A stretch of DNA of 64,000 nucleotides, taken from contig SJOL01009529.1 of NCBI GenBank assembly GCA_004794785.1, positions 297,034-361,033 on the forward strand, in the 5' to 3' direction. The notes beneath the pieces are model-generated. The model made no database searches, was not told the DNA's origin, and saw only the letters and a program-made list of their open reading frames with translations. This DNA comes from Opisthorchis felineus. Lineage: Eukaryota; Platyhelminthes; Trematoda; Opisthorchiida; Opisthorchiidae. Below, in pieces: positions 48,930 to 58,998 of this stretch. Every line of letters begins with the position of its first letter. The first letter of the stretch is position 1. The translations under genes were made by a program, and so were the position numbers.

Positions 48930-49121
48930 AGTTTTCATAAAGGAAACTACTCACAAGGTTGCTGAGAACTCTTCGACAGCCCACTACCGGTTTCGCCTTT
49001 CTTGGGGCTCATCAGGTAGGCGCAGTCCCCGAGTTTCCGTCAACCTTATGTTCCACTTGAACCTAAATTGGACTGTTTTCGAGAAATACGCTCATTTGCA
49101 AATCAATTTGGTTCTACTGAA
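48930..49121 (-). repeat. 307-bp ribozyme repeat, copy F (partial)
   Basis: About 190 bases covering the ribozyme and the adjoining linker, ending at CAAATCAATTTGGTTCTAC. It opens with TTCATAAAGGAAACTACTCAC, as copies E and G also do, so these form a subfamily distinct from C and D. It lies between gag and the right LTR of the Gypsy remnant, so it probably inserted into that element or was carried in its leader. Confidence 0.8.
48952..49050 (-). ncRNA. Hammerhead ribozyme with intact core (copy F)
   Basis: On the minus strand: outer arms CATAAGGTTG and CAACCTTGTG; helix I GCCTAC/GTGGGC; CTGATGA (plus-strand 49009-49015); helix II of three pairs with one mismatch (GCCC against AGGC); GAAA; and the self-complementary ACCGGT (48986-48991). 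The cleavage triplet reads GTA, where the other copies have GTC; hammerheads accept NUH, so A is allowed. Every catalytic position is present, making this the best candidate for activity in the window. Helix III has no loop, so cleavage is expected mainly from a dimer or a multimeric transcript. Confidence 0.8.
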
Positions 49122-49217
49122 ACTGACATCTTGGGTTGGTGTCCTTGCTATTTGTTGTGCACTGCAGACGGTATTGCAACTCCTGTTTTGATTTTTAGCT
49201 TTCTGTTCCACTCACGG

Positions 49218-49442
49218 TGATACATAGTAGCTTGAGGCAGCCCTGCATGAAGAAAAATGATAATAATTACAACTTAGTTTATAGGACTTTGACTGAATTT
49301 TTCATAAGGCCACGCTAGATCCTTCGTGGTGGTGTGAGAAGCGTAGAGCCATGAATGCTCCATCCTGATTGGCTAGTATTCTGACCTTCATTGGCTGCGT
49401 AACCGCTTCCATACACATCCATCCAGTTGACGTTTATCTACA
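49218..49442 (-). repeat. Gypsy LTR, 5' copy
   Basis: It begins TGATACATAGTAGCTTG and ends GTTTATCTACA on the plus strand. A few bases outside its left end, the minus strand reads TGGAACAGAAAGC; a TGG start just inside the LTR is typical of a primer binding site for a tRNA 3' end. The tRNA cannot be named by eye. Confidence 0.7.
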
Positions 49443-49656
49443 GCAGCTAATTAACAAATTATCGAGAGCTTCAGTACAGGCCACTGCTTCAGGTGAGGCG
49501 ATCTGGCGCCAATATTAGTAGCGGCACGATGACTTACATCTGGTCACATCAGGTCATAAAGATGTACAGTTATTGGTCAATCAAATAAAAATAAATTGCT
49601 ATCCTCACTCCGAGGATTAATCTCCAAATCAGTAATATGTGTCATACCTGACTCAG

Positions 49657-49710
49657 AGATTTCGGGTCATTCGAAAAATAGCTGAATGCATGAAGCAGCT
49701 GTTCGCACAG
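49657..49710 (+). other. Possible 54-base microexon
   Basis: An acceptor (CATACCTGACTCAG) and a perfect donor (CACAG|GTAAGT) enclose 54 bases open in one frame (RFRVIRKIAECMKQLFAQ), an amphipathic 18-residue segment. In-frame microexons are common in flatworm genes, but no neighbouring exon is found. Confidence 0.25.
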
Positions 49711-51029
49711 GTAAGTGCGATATCTGAGATATGTTGGCCATAAGTTATTCGCCTTATTTTTCCCAGGAGAACATTACATAGCCCTAGATAGTTTTTACTG
49801 TAAGCAGCAAGTACATGGTACGTATACGAATGGAAGCCGTTATGGAGTTAATTAGCGATATTTTTCAAGGGATGTCGTTTTGAAAAAGAGGGAGCTAATA
49901 AAGCGAATGATTGTGTTATACTGACATTACGAGTACCGATCATGGAGTCTGAGTAGTTCATAAGAAAATGCATCCACTTAGTGCATTCAGATAAGGTGTA
50001 ATCTTGAGAACAAATAATATGAATTCAAGTGAACAAAACATCCTTGGAAAAGCAAGCAATTGAGTTTTACGACAGAAATCTCCGTGTACACACCCACAGA
50101 AGTAATTGCATGGGAATGTTTGCAGCCTTTTTTGCGACTTTGCTTAATGTAGAAAGCTCCGCTGCTTGGTAGTTGGGTCATCAATCAAGGCAACATCCCA
50201 CCCCCGCTCTGGATATGCATCCCGTGATTGTGGACAAATCTATTTCAACCGAACTATCAAGTTCGTCTGGCAGACCAGTAATCAATGTTCGCATTCCGTT
50301 CGATTTCCTGAAACTTTGGTTTCCACACCTTGAAATTTGATGTTGTACCTTCGTTATAGACGGAATGGTTTCTTATCACTCCTTATTTGGCTTTCCGTGG
50401 CATGGCACCAATCTTCATGAGGATAGAAATAACGTTATATTTAACTTTCTGGTTTTGCAAAATTTTAATTAAGTCAACGAACTACATCATCAATCACAAG
50501 AATATTTAACCCACTTTACTCGACGTCGGGCCCACCAGACCACCGCAAACTAAATTTCCCAAGATCCCTAATCTCCGATTCAGCCAAGGTTACGCAAGTG
50601 TGATTTCGGGCTTAGCAACGCAATAAAGAAGGAGACGGATACTCAGTTTATTGAAAACAAGGTGCATATGAGAGTTTGACTTTCCTTTCCAATAGTCTGT
50701 AACTGTTTAGTTGGCGTTTTCTAAAAAAAACAACTCCGCGGCGAAGGACTTCCTTCCAACTAACATACTTCCTTGCATTTAGAAACTTCCCAACTCAGTA
50801 TTGAAATATTAGCTTCTTTTAAATCTTAGGTATTTCTTTCTTACCTAATTTTTTAGTTTCCAATTTAATTTCTTTTATCTAATGCGTTTAAGTTTCTGCT
50901 TGTCCCCGTGCATGACACACCAGCTGATCAATTTTCTAACTCTGTGATAGGCGGCAACGGTGGAGTAGCCAAGCAGGCTCGAATACGATGAGTAACAGAT
51001 CTCAGAGTTAACACAAGTTATTAGCATCA
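49711..51029. other. Unassigned DNA
   Basis: No gene, RNA or known repeat recognised. Confidence 0.5.
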
Positions 51030-51228
51030 TAACAGAGCCCTAGGTAGCTCAGCGGTTAGGGCACGAACTTACTGACCTGAAGGTCGGTGGTTCCAACCCA
51101 ACCCCGGCTACCTCGACTGATCACGTCGAAGCCTGGGCAGGCAACCTGGCAGTACCTCAACCCTTGTGCTTCCTTCGGTCGTATTGCAACTGGGCACCGA
51201 AGGGCCATCACCGCTGGACGATTTTTTT
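51030..51228 (+). mobile_element. tRNA-derived SINE, copy 6
   Basis: A well-kept tRNA-like head with A box TAGCTCAGCGG (51045-51055) and B box GGTTCCAACCC (51089-51099). The body follows (AAGCCTGGGCAGGCAACC and CAACTGGGCACCGAAGGG) and then a tail GCTGGACGATTTTTTTAATAA. Its head is closer to a functional tRNA than those of the other copies. Confidence 0.85.
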
Positions 51229-51238
51229 AATAACGTAG

Positions 51239-51470
51239 CAAATTCCGCCGGTTACAATCATATACACACTGGTTCGCCGATTTGGCTGTGTTAACTGGAA
51301 CATTCATAATGTATTGCCTTTCCATCATCATCATCATCGGCGTTGTCATCGTCACCACCATCCTCAAGATTGTGAAAGCCAGTAACCCTAGCGTCAGTGG
51401 TTTGCATTGTGAGAGATTTGTCCGAAACATTACACACAGCGATCCAGTATGCACATGTTTACTTGTATGA
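51239..51470 (+). CDS. Candidate exon with membrane helix
   Basis: Directly after the SINE tail, TTTTTTTAATAACGTAG could serve as an acceptor, so the SINE tail may supply the polypyrimidine tract. The frame then runs 76 codons to TGA. A strongly hydrophobic stretch (FIMYCLSIIIIIGVVIVTTI) is encoded partly by an ATC repeat and is followed by a Lys-containing, Cys-rich segment with one sequon (NIT). This resembles a membrane span, but a low-complexity ATC run can give the same appearance. No donor is convincing. Confidence 0.25.
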
Positions 51471-51968
51471 ACAAGTATGCTCACCTAACCTTAGGAGGTA
51501 GACATCTGAACGTGTCGTTGGGTATATCTTTGAACTTTGGGCATTCCATGGATGAAATCTGCACCCACCTAGGGATACAAGTCAAGCTGAAGGCTAATAT
51601 GCCTGTAATTAGACACACACATGTCAAGCGATGTCGTCTAAGACAGAGCAACTTCCGTGCCTCTAGGGATGATCCAGATTTGCAATAACAATATCAGCGG
51701 GACATATTACATACGGTTGGAGTTTGCTAGTTCTATTCATAGTAATGTGACCGTTTTGATGTACTCACAAAAATAGTATTCGTACTTACGAAACCATATA
51801 ATGTAACCTATGGTGCTATTTAATTGCACGATATGTTATAACGTAAGTTAATTTAATATTACGTGATATAACTTCTCACCGTTGTTTCTTAAATAGCCAG
51901 GTAAAATAACCTTGAAATAGAATTTTGCCCTAATTTTTCTCACTGGTAATCCAACTTCAAACCACCAG

Positions 51969-52284
51969 GAGCTGTATTGTCCGTCGGCTGGCCTCGATGC
52001 GAACGCAAAGGCTATACAGAGATTCTGCTATTCGCGTGCACTTCCCCTATGACGTAGGTGACACCGAATGCTATGTGAAACCTCCCGTACCCAGTGTGAC
52101 GTTCGGGAGCAACGTCTACCCAGTGGACTCCAGAGTACGCAACGGTCATGGTCCAACAAGTGGCCGCTATGGAAAGAGGGGCATCCAAACAGGTCATTCT
52201 TTGCATGACTTGAATTATTTGGAGCGAAAGCGCTTGAATGCGCTCGTACAAATGGGATCACCTTCACAACAGGCAAGTGCTTGA
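51969..52284 (+). CDS. Candidate terminal exon, hydrophilic tail
   Basis: The acceptor AACCACCAG ends at 51968. One frame with one lead-in base stays open for about 104 codons to TGA (52282-52284). Codon third positions are richer in G and C than the flanks, as in real exons here. The peptide is basic and Gly/Ser-rich (HGPTSGRYGKRGIQTGHSLH, then DLNYLERKRLNALVQ) and looks like a cytoplasmic tail. A GC-type donor (CAACAG|GCAAGT) near the end offers an alternative internal-exon reading. I do not recognise the family. Confidence 0.4.
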
Positions 52285-52724
52285 TTAAACACTTGGGAAA
52301 TGATTTTTATCAATTTTACCCGCATTAATTCGAAATGTTCTCACATTAGCAATGATGTTGACAGAAAACGGCGTTCGTTACTTTGAGCCCGAACGAGCTG
52401 GTTTCTAGGTTTCCAGTGTATCAAATTCATGGCAGGCAAAACTAGGCGGAAGATAAACAGCATATTGTGAAATAAGCTGCATTATTTATCCAAGAGAAGA
52501 AGCCAAATTTTCGCAAAATCATACAGGTTTATTTTATGGCCATGCGCATCACATCATGCTGTCTTAAAACAGGAATAGAAGCCAGTGAGGTGCAGACCAA
52601 AACCCTTCCACTGTAAACGAAGATTACTTTTTGATCCAAGCTTTTCATCGGGTCTAGGATAAATTTTCCAATTAGACATCCAGCTTGTTCCATGTCGAGT
52701 CAAAATATGTTATAGCTGAACGCT
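52285..52724. other. Unassigned DNA
   Basis: No feature seen. Confidence 0.5.
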
Positions 52725-52992
52725 TCTTTCATAAAAGAAACTGCCCACAAGGTTGCTGAAAACTCTTCGGCAGTCCACGACCGGTTTCGCCCTTCCTGGG
52801 ACTCATCAAGTAGGCTCAGTCCCCGAGTCTCCGTCAACCTTATGTTCTACATGAACTCAAGTAGGACTGATGTCGAGAAACACACTCATTTGCATATTAA
52901 TTTGGTCTTCACGAAAGACTCAACTGAATCTATCGTTTATGATTTTCTTCAACTGAATGTGTCGCACTAAAAGCATTATAAATTACAGGTCA
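52725..52992 (-). repeat. 307-bp ribozyme repeat, copy G (partial)
   Basis: It opens with TTCATAAAAGAAACTGCCCAC like copies E and F. It contains the ribozyme and linker, and runs into the GACTCAACTGAATCTATCG and CAACTGAATGTGTCGCAC segments. About 270 bases are present, so most of one monomer. Confidence 0.75.
52746..52844 (-). ncRNA. Hammerhead ribozyme, core mutated (copy G)
   Basis: The fold matches the others: GAAA, ACCGGT, GTC site, outer arms CATAAGGTTG/CAACCTTGTG. The core reads TTGATGA instead of CTGATGA (plus-strand 52803-52809), changing the invariant C3. Helix I has one mismatch (GCCTAC against GTGGAC). Loss of C3 abolishes or greatly weakens hammerhead cleavage (established), so this copy is probably inactive. 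Confidence 0.75.
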
Positions 52993-55900
52993 TATATGTT
53001 GACTTTATTTAACTAATTTCGCTGGTTCGCTTCTGTTAAATTCATGCAATTATTCCTATCCAATGAAGGCCTGAACTAATATTAGCAGCATCCATCATTG
53101 GTTGTGTTCTACCCTTCCGATAATTGTCCTTATATGGTTTTGTATGTAGCATACTGATTAATTCCATAAATAATAGCCTACTAATAATATTGGTGCGACG
53201 CTTTGCGTTGTACAGCAATGCAAGTGGAAACACAATAATATCCAGGATAGCAAGTCTGAAGAGCCTTTGCGACGCACTTCCCTTTTAGGAGAGGAAGACT
53301 CACCCGACTCTCGTGTTACAAAAATCTTCGCTTTTCTGCTCGCCGCTAATTTCTGAAATGACTAATGGTTGAATATTTTATAAGGCTGGATGTATTTACC
53401 TGATTTATGTGTCTGTAGCGCACATGCAGAGAAACCCCCGTCTTTTGTTCCTATACACTGGTTGGTGTGATAATGCTCGATCGCCAATGTGCAATTTCCT
53501 AATGTGTTCTATAAGCCAAATGGAATAAGGAACACGTAGGTTGTATTTGAGCCCAAAATACGGTATCGAACGGTAATAGTTACCGCCGTATGAAAAGATT
53601 CGCCCCTCTTCACGTATATCTGGTTTTTCCTGTACGCACAAACTTTGACTGGGAGCATCGATGAACCTGAACGTGTACCCAAATTTACTTGTACTACTCG
53701 CTTTTGCATAAAAGTAGTGAGCTCCAAAAATGGGATAATTATCACCTCACTAAACAATGTTGGCACCACCCGAGTGAGTCGATTGGCTAGGTTTTTCATG
53801 TGCGGTGTGAATAAACTGTTAACAGGACAATATGTTGTAACGTGGAAAGAAAGCTGGTTACTGGTAAAAAAAAGGCAGCTAACCTCGTTAGTACCTAATG
53901 TGAAAGCGTCTACAAAATGATACGTCGAGGAATGATATAGCAATATATTTAGGATCAGTTTTCAATTTAGGTAACACTAATTTGAAATCGGAGAAATTGG
54001 CTTATGCGTCTCTCCATCATTTTTTGCGTCTTACTATATTCATACACCACGTTCTGCCGCCTACTGCAAAGCTCTCAGTACAGTAAGAAAATGACACTAT
54101 CCGGGATTACCGTGGAATTCCCGTGGAATTTGAAATGCGAGAAACCACTCGGTAGAAGGAACAACACACTGGATTTACCACAACTCTATCAAATGTGATC
54201 ATTTTAATCCAGTTTTAGCATCTGCGCCCCTTTTGAACGCATGTGATTTGGCAAGAGAGGTTTGTTAATTATACAGTAAAGCTTCATGAAACCGGGTGTC
54301 GTAAAAATAAGAAAATAGTAAATACAGTGATAAATGGAATACTTGGTTAAATTATTGCATAAAAGCAAACTAATAAGCTAGCTCTTTGATATAAAAATGC
54401 GGAAGTTGGGTAGCTCAACCAGGGTTAATTATGTACCATGATTGGTTGGCCAAGGCAGAGTCATTGCTTGCGAGTGAATCTTTTGATGGCGCAATTTACT
54501 TGGTGTCGTCCCTGTTGTTGCGAGTGCCTTTTGTCTAACCAGAATAGAACGATTTTCTAGCGATCAATAAATAAACCTTATTGATCCGATAAAGAGAAGG
54601 GAAATAGCACTCGACACGCGTGTAGCTTGTCCTGTTCCATTATGAGAGGTCATGTACTCAGCAGTTCTTTGAGATCGGTGTTGGATAGTCCGATCAACGT
54701 AATTCTTCAGCTAAATGATAATTTACCGTGAAATCCGTGTAAGCCAGCTGCTTTGCTTCCATGGTTGTGCTCAGCAAACCATCAATGTGAAAGGAGGCCC
54801 TCAAGAAAATGGCATTAAACATTTCTGTGCTTGAAATCCTCAGTCTCAACTTGCCTGTTTTGGGAATCACTGTCGATTCCGATTGGTAACTTGACAAATA
54901 CGAGTAACTCCTTTTCTGGCGAGCTTCTACAGTGTGTTGTAAACCACTGTCACAAACTAGGCGAGACATGTGTCTTTCATCTGGGTTCCCGACATGTGTA
55001 GCATTTCTGCATCTAGTGTCTTGTGTGCAGATCACTTGCGAGATTCTTGACAAGATTTATTTTGGACTTCATATCTACATGGCTATGGAAATGATTGCAC
55101 TGGCCAGACCGGGTTGATTTCCGTTATATCCTCCTCTGAGGCGTTCCCATCTGGTCTTCAAGCGAGTGCAACCTTAAGAAACCGCAAGACATTGTTGACC
55201 TATCGCTGAGCGGTGACATGAGGTTCCTACTGTGCAGAATTAAGTGATCACACTACTAGTGAGCTGCTAGTAGTTGAACGGTGTAGTGTAAAAGTACCTA
55301 ACTAAATCTATAGGGTTCACAGAATCCCTGGGTGCGTGAGACGTACACTACTGACGATTAAAATCAAAAATGTAGCATTCCTATCAGACAGCCGGGCTTC
55401 GTTTGCAGGTTGAAATATCCACAGACGTTTCGGCAGTTGCTCACTGCTAGCAGGGCGTAGTTTACGCGTTCAGAAATACAACATGCACAGCTGCGTCATG
55501 TTCAAAATAGAAGCCAAGAAAATGTGATCACTTCGCGTGTTTTGTGTGATGCAGAAGTGGTTTGGATATACCGCTGAACTGTAACTCATGTCTGAGTAAC
55601 AGCGGTCAACCACCCACCGAAAGATCTGGAGATATAACCTAACACGAGAGGTTAAAACAGCACATGTAAAACGGCACTGGCTGACGATACTCTAAAATAA
55701 AAACGATACACCAAAGCAGAAAACACGTCCACTTCACTCCGAAATAACCCCATACGCTCTATTGAGAGAGTAAAATGCAACTATTAAAAATACCAGGAAA
55801 AACATTTCGTGGGACGTGTTTCAGTAAGCTGACAAATCGTCGCGCCCTGACTCGTCCACATTCGAGTTAAATGCTCTGCTAATCGGTTACTCATGATCGA

Positions 55901-56267
55901 ATTTCATATATATTGACAATTTAAATGATGAGCGTGCCCTCGTAATTCCTTGGACATTTTTGACATCCACACCGGTGATGACTAGTAGGTGTAAACAGAT
56001 AGGTGAACTTCCTTAGTTTTTCAACCCGGAATTATTCCATTCGCGGGTTGGACCCATCAAGGCGACTTATTTCGCTGAGAGAGAAAGCGCCGTTTGCAAT
56101 TTTAAATTTGCATGCAATCTTGACCGAATAACAAACGAAATTGGTTTGGATGCACGTATTTTCTGTTTGGTTAGTACACGACGAGTTTGCGTTTGTTAAT
56201 CATGTACTACAGACCACAGTTAATCTCGATTTGCTTGTCACTCACAAGGCTTGATTACATTTTTCAG
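52993..56267. other. Unassigned DNA with long but unrecognised frames
   Basis: A 144-codon minus frame (53509-53943) overlaps another minus frame and a 91-codon plus frame. A 119-codon minus frame lies at 54694-55053 (start peptide MSRISQVICTQDTRC). All are within chance expectation and none has a recognisable domain. The region around 55150-56180 shows nothing. Confidence 0.4.
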
Positions 56268-56432
56268 GAGCAAGCGATTGTTCATTCGACACCCAAAGAG
56301 CGATTGAGCAACGGATGCGTTCGGACGGTGCCGGGCGCACGCCATGCACACTTTGCTCAGGGTTCCCACAGAACTGGTACTCGGACTTTGCATCCATCCA
56401 CCCTGACCGTTCATCGATGCGATAGTGTTTAG
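56268..56432 (+). CDS. Candidate terminal exon
   Basis: A strong acceptor (GATTACATTTTTCAG) ends at 56267. The frame is open from the first base (phase 0) for 54 codons to TAG (56430-56432). The exon is clearly more GC-rich than its flanks, which favours coding. The peptide is rich in His, Arg, Thr and Ser (EQAIVHSTPKERLSNGCVRT at the start, GSHRTGTRTLHPSTLTVHRC near the end). No family is recognised. A pyrimidine-rich stretch follows the stop. The minus strand also stays open over this stretch, a caveat. Confidence 0.4.
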   Translation, partial: EQAIVHSTPKERLSNGCVRTVPGARHAHFAQGSHRTGTRTLHPSTLTVHRCDSV

Positions 56433-57484
56433 CCTACTGTGTTTACCCTTCCTCATGTACATGTTTCCTCCCTTTCTTTTGAATAGAATCAAATCAGGCC
56501 TTTTTATGCACACAAACAACTTGCACTTTAAAGTAGATCCGCACAATTAAAAACAAATAAATATCACGCAGATTGGGCTAGAAGGGGATATATTCTTTGC
56601 TTGCGAATTATTGAAATTGGGCGATTGTTCATTTAAATTTACGCCTGATCTGCATGAAGTGGGAAATAAGTGACGCGGTAACTTATCAAGTTGAAGAAAG
56701 GTCCACGAAGGTCCTGAGAAAGGTCGTACTCGAATTCCGCCCTCTGAGGACTGCCTATTGATAATTTATTGTCCGTCATGAAGATTAATGCATTTTCTGT
56801 ATCCATCGATATTTGTGAGTGTAAATATTCTCATGGATCTTAAATTCGTAAACAATGAATTCTGGATTTTGTTCAGTCAGGTCAGTGTGATAGCCACCAG
56901 GGCATTTGATCACCTCGGCTAAAACTCACTTATTGTAACCATCAAAACCGGTACAGTTTAATCCACTCATTAGTTACAAGAACGACTTAGTTGTTTCCAA
57001 ATGTAGGCGGTCGCTCTTCGATAACATTAATCCGATGTTCTCATGAACTGCATACGATAATTCAAAGGCGTCAATATCAGACGTGAGCAACCCCTTTTGC
57101 CAAGTGGCTAGCAATGGAACACTGGCCACAACATTTCAGCATAGACCCTGTGTTCGATGGAATAGCTTATGTGGCATCCATCGCAGATAAATGTAGTGTA
57201 AAGGAAAGAGTAGCCGGGCTTAGTGGTCCGCTTGATCGTCCGCGCTGTCAACCGACATGATATCAGAGAAGCAAACCTATCTACCATATCCAGTGGTCGG
57301 TTATGGCCATTTTGAACCATGAGGTTTTTCAAAGCACATCCCAAACCGCATGGAACATTACTTAGTCAACTTACTGTGGTTCACGTCAGGAAAGAGCCTG
57401 AACCATGTGGCGCTTTGGAGATTCTTGTTTCAAAAGCTCGAACTGACTCGCAATTTACGTCAAACAGCTTTTTAACGGCGTATG
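56433..57484. other. Unassigned DNA
   Basis: Short frames on both strands; no supported feature. Confidence 0.5.
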
Positions 57485-57705
57485 ATACTGATGAAACGTC
57501 CGAGTAGCCAGTGGTCTGGTGTCAAAGCTCCGCGAAGCACCTGGAGAAAGGTTATTGCGACATTTATGGAGCCGTTCTGCAATGCTTGTTAATTATTGCA
57601 TACTGCATGACGAACAAAGAACAAGCTTTAAGAGGACTCTTGAGAATGTTCACGTTTGAAAACTGTGCAGATGCAATTTTTACTGTCGTGTCTAATAGCG
57701 TGTAA
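57485..57705 (+). repeat. Dispersed repeat, copy 2 (partner at 9.9 kb)
   Basis: It shares with 9866-10070 the block GATACTGATGAAACG, then CGAGTAG, a GTCTGGT block and the TTTATGGAGCCGTTCTGC block (ATTATGGAACCGCTTTGC in the partner). See the first copy for the codon-like pattern of differences. Confidence 0.4.
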
Positions 57706-58899
57706 CCATTTAGTTCACTTTGGCCAGTGAACACTTGCGCACTGAATGGGGTCTTCTCTTTCACAGTTCACCGATTACGGAGTAATCATCAGAGCGCAAG
57801 AATGCGGAAAGCCACGTGAAAAAGAGTAGTGTGAATTCCATCAGCTGTAAAATGCATGCGATATAGACTGTTGCGCTGGAAAGTAAACCAAGCCAAGCTC
57901 AAATTAACAATGCCCCTTCCACTCAAGTTGAACATGCTTGGCGCCCTTCTTACTCTTAACAAACGAGGCATTAAAACAGATGCTCTCCAATTTCATGCTA
58001 CTTTGTACAACATAAACGATGCAGTGCTTTGCTAAAACCAGACATATTGAGAATTCGACTCAAAATTCAAGGACAAACGAACTTGTTCAACACTGACAGT
58101 TGTCTTCCAAGAGACCTAGTTAGGAATCCTGCGTGAAATTTCTTACTAGACCAGCATCCCATAAAGGATTGGGGTGCAAAACAACAGCCATTTCTAAGAC
58201 CTTGATGTTTTGCTCTCCAGTGAATACCGTGTTTCCACGTGGGTCTGGATATTTCCGCTTTGCACGACTCACGTTAATACTCAAGCTGCAACTACAGCTC
58301 TTGAATTTATTTTCGTTTTCGTGACAGATATTTAAGAGAAAACAAATAGTCTCACCTCTAGAGTGGTATAGTTCCAGGTGCTACCACTCCACTATCATAT
58401 AGCTTGGATGAACATAGTAAAAAACTGGTTTTTATAATATATTTTGTCAAGGATGTGATAGGCATTTGAGCACAGTTTACTAAAGTTTGTGGGCTAAGAA
58501 ACTGTAATAGTTGTTTCCTTTGGCATCATTTCGGGAAATTTAAGTTGGGTTTGAACAAGGCCTTTTAGGTTTTAAAAGGCAATCAGGCAACACTTTTTAT
58601 TGAGATGGGGCTTTCAGAAAAATAAAGTCTAGGTTTTCGCACGACACCCATTTTGGGGGCCTTGGTGTCCATCTTAAAAAATTCCATCATTATAGGTTTT
58701 TATAATTTGAAATTTTATAGGTAAACGAAAGCCGCGGTTTGTCCATTTTAGTTTATCTATCGGGCACTGGTATTTTAAACCTCTGAGTGCTTTTGGGTTT
58801 ATGCTTCTCTTGACATCAAATCATCATTGAAGAAGTATGGAGGAAGGCCAAAAGATTCCGAAAAACGCTCTCAGTTGCATACGAATTTGTTTTTGACAG
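57706..58899. other. Unassigned DNA
   Basis: Nothing recognised besides weak frames at 58133-58324. Confidence 0.5.
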
Positions 58900-58998
58900 G
58901 AAACTAAAATGAATCCAGCTATAATCGTTCGTTTCAACCGAATATGCTGGACCAGGCCACCTCATGTTTCATTCGGGCGATATATTTCAGAAACCATT
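58900..58998 (-). repeat. 307-bp family, copy H, weak fragment
   Basis: AATGAATCCAGCTATAATCG, ACCGAATATGCTGGACCAGG and CCACCTCATGTTTCATTC follow the order of the non-ribozyme half of the family (GAACCCAGCTGAA, CTGAATGTG, ACCAGG, CCTCATGTTCCAG in better copies). No ribozyme core is present. Confidence 0.4.

Larger units (their letters stand above)
46777..49442 (-). mobile_element. Ty3/Gypsy LTR retrotransposon remnant
   Basis: Two related terminal segments (46777-47024 and 49218-49442) in direct orientation bracket a minus-strand internal region. In that region gag, two CCHC-like zinc knuckles and a protease can be recognised in the expected order. The whole spans about 2.7 kb, far shorter than an intact element of several kilobases. 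After the protease and the start of the pre-RT region no reverse transcriptase, RNase H or integrase is seen, so pol has been deleted. Stops and frameshifts occur throughout. The two ends match only about two bases in three, so the insertion is old, or the ends come from different insertions. A ribozyme repeat (copy F) lies in the leader beside the right-hand LTR. Confidence 0.8.

Noticed and set aside
48883..49191. 102-codon plus-strand frame
   Set aside because: It is translated from the antisense of ribozyme repeat copy F; similar peptides appear at other copies only because the DNA is repeated.
53509..53943. 144-codon minus-strand frame as a gene
   Set aside because: About this length is expected by chance in 64 kb. 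Overlapping frames on both strands and no domain or splice context argue against it.
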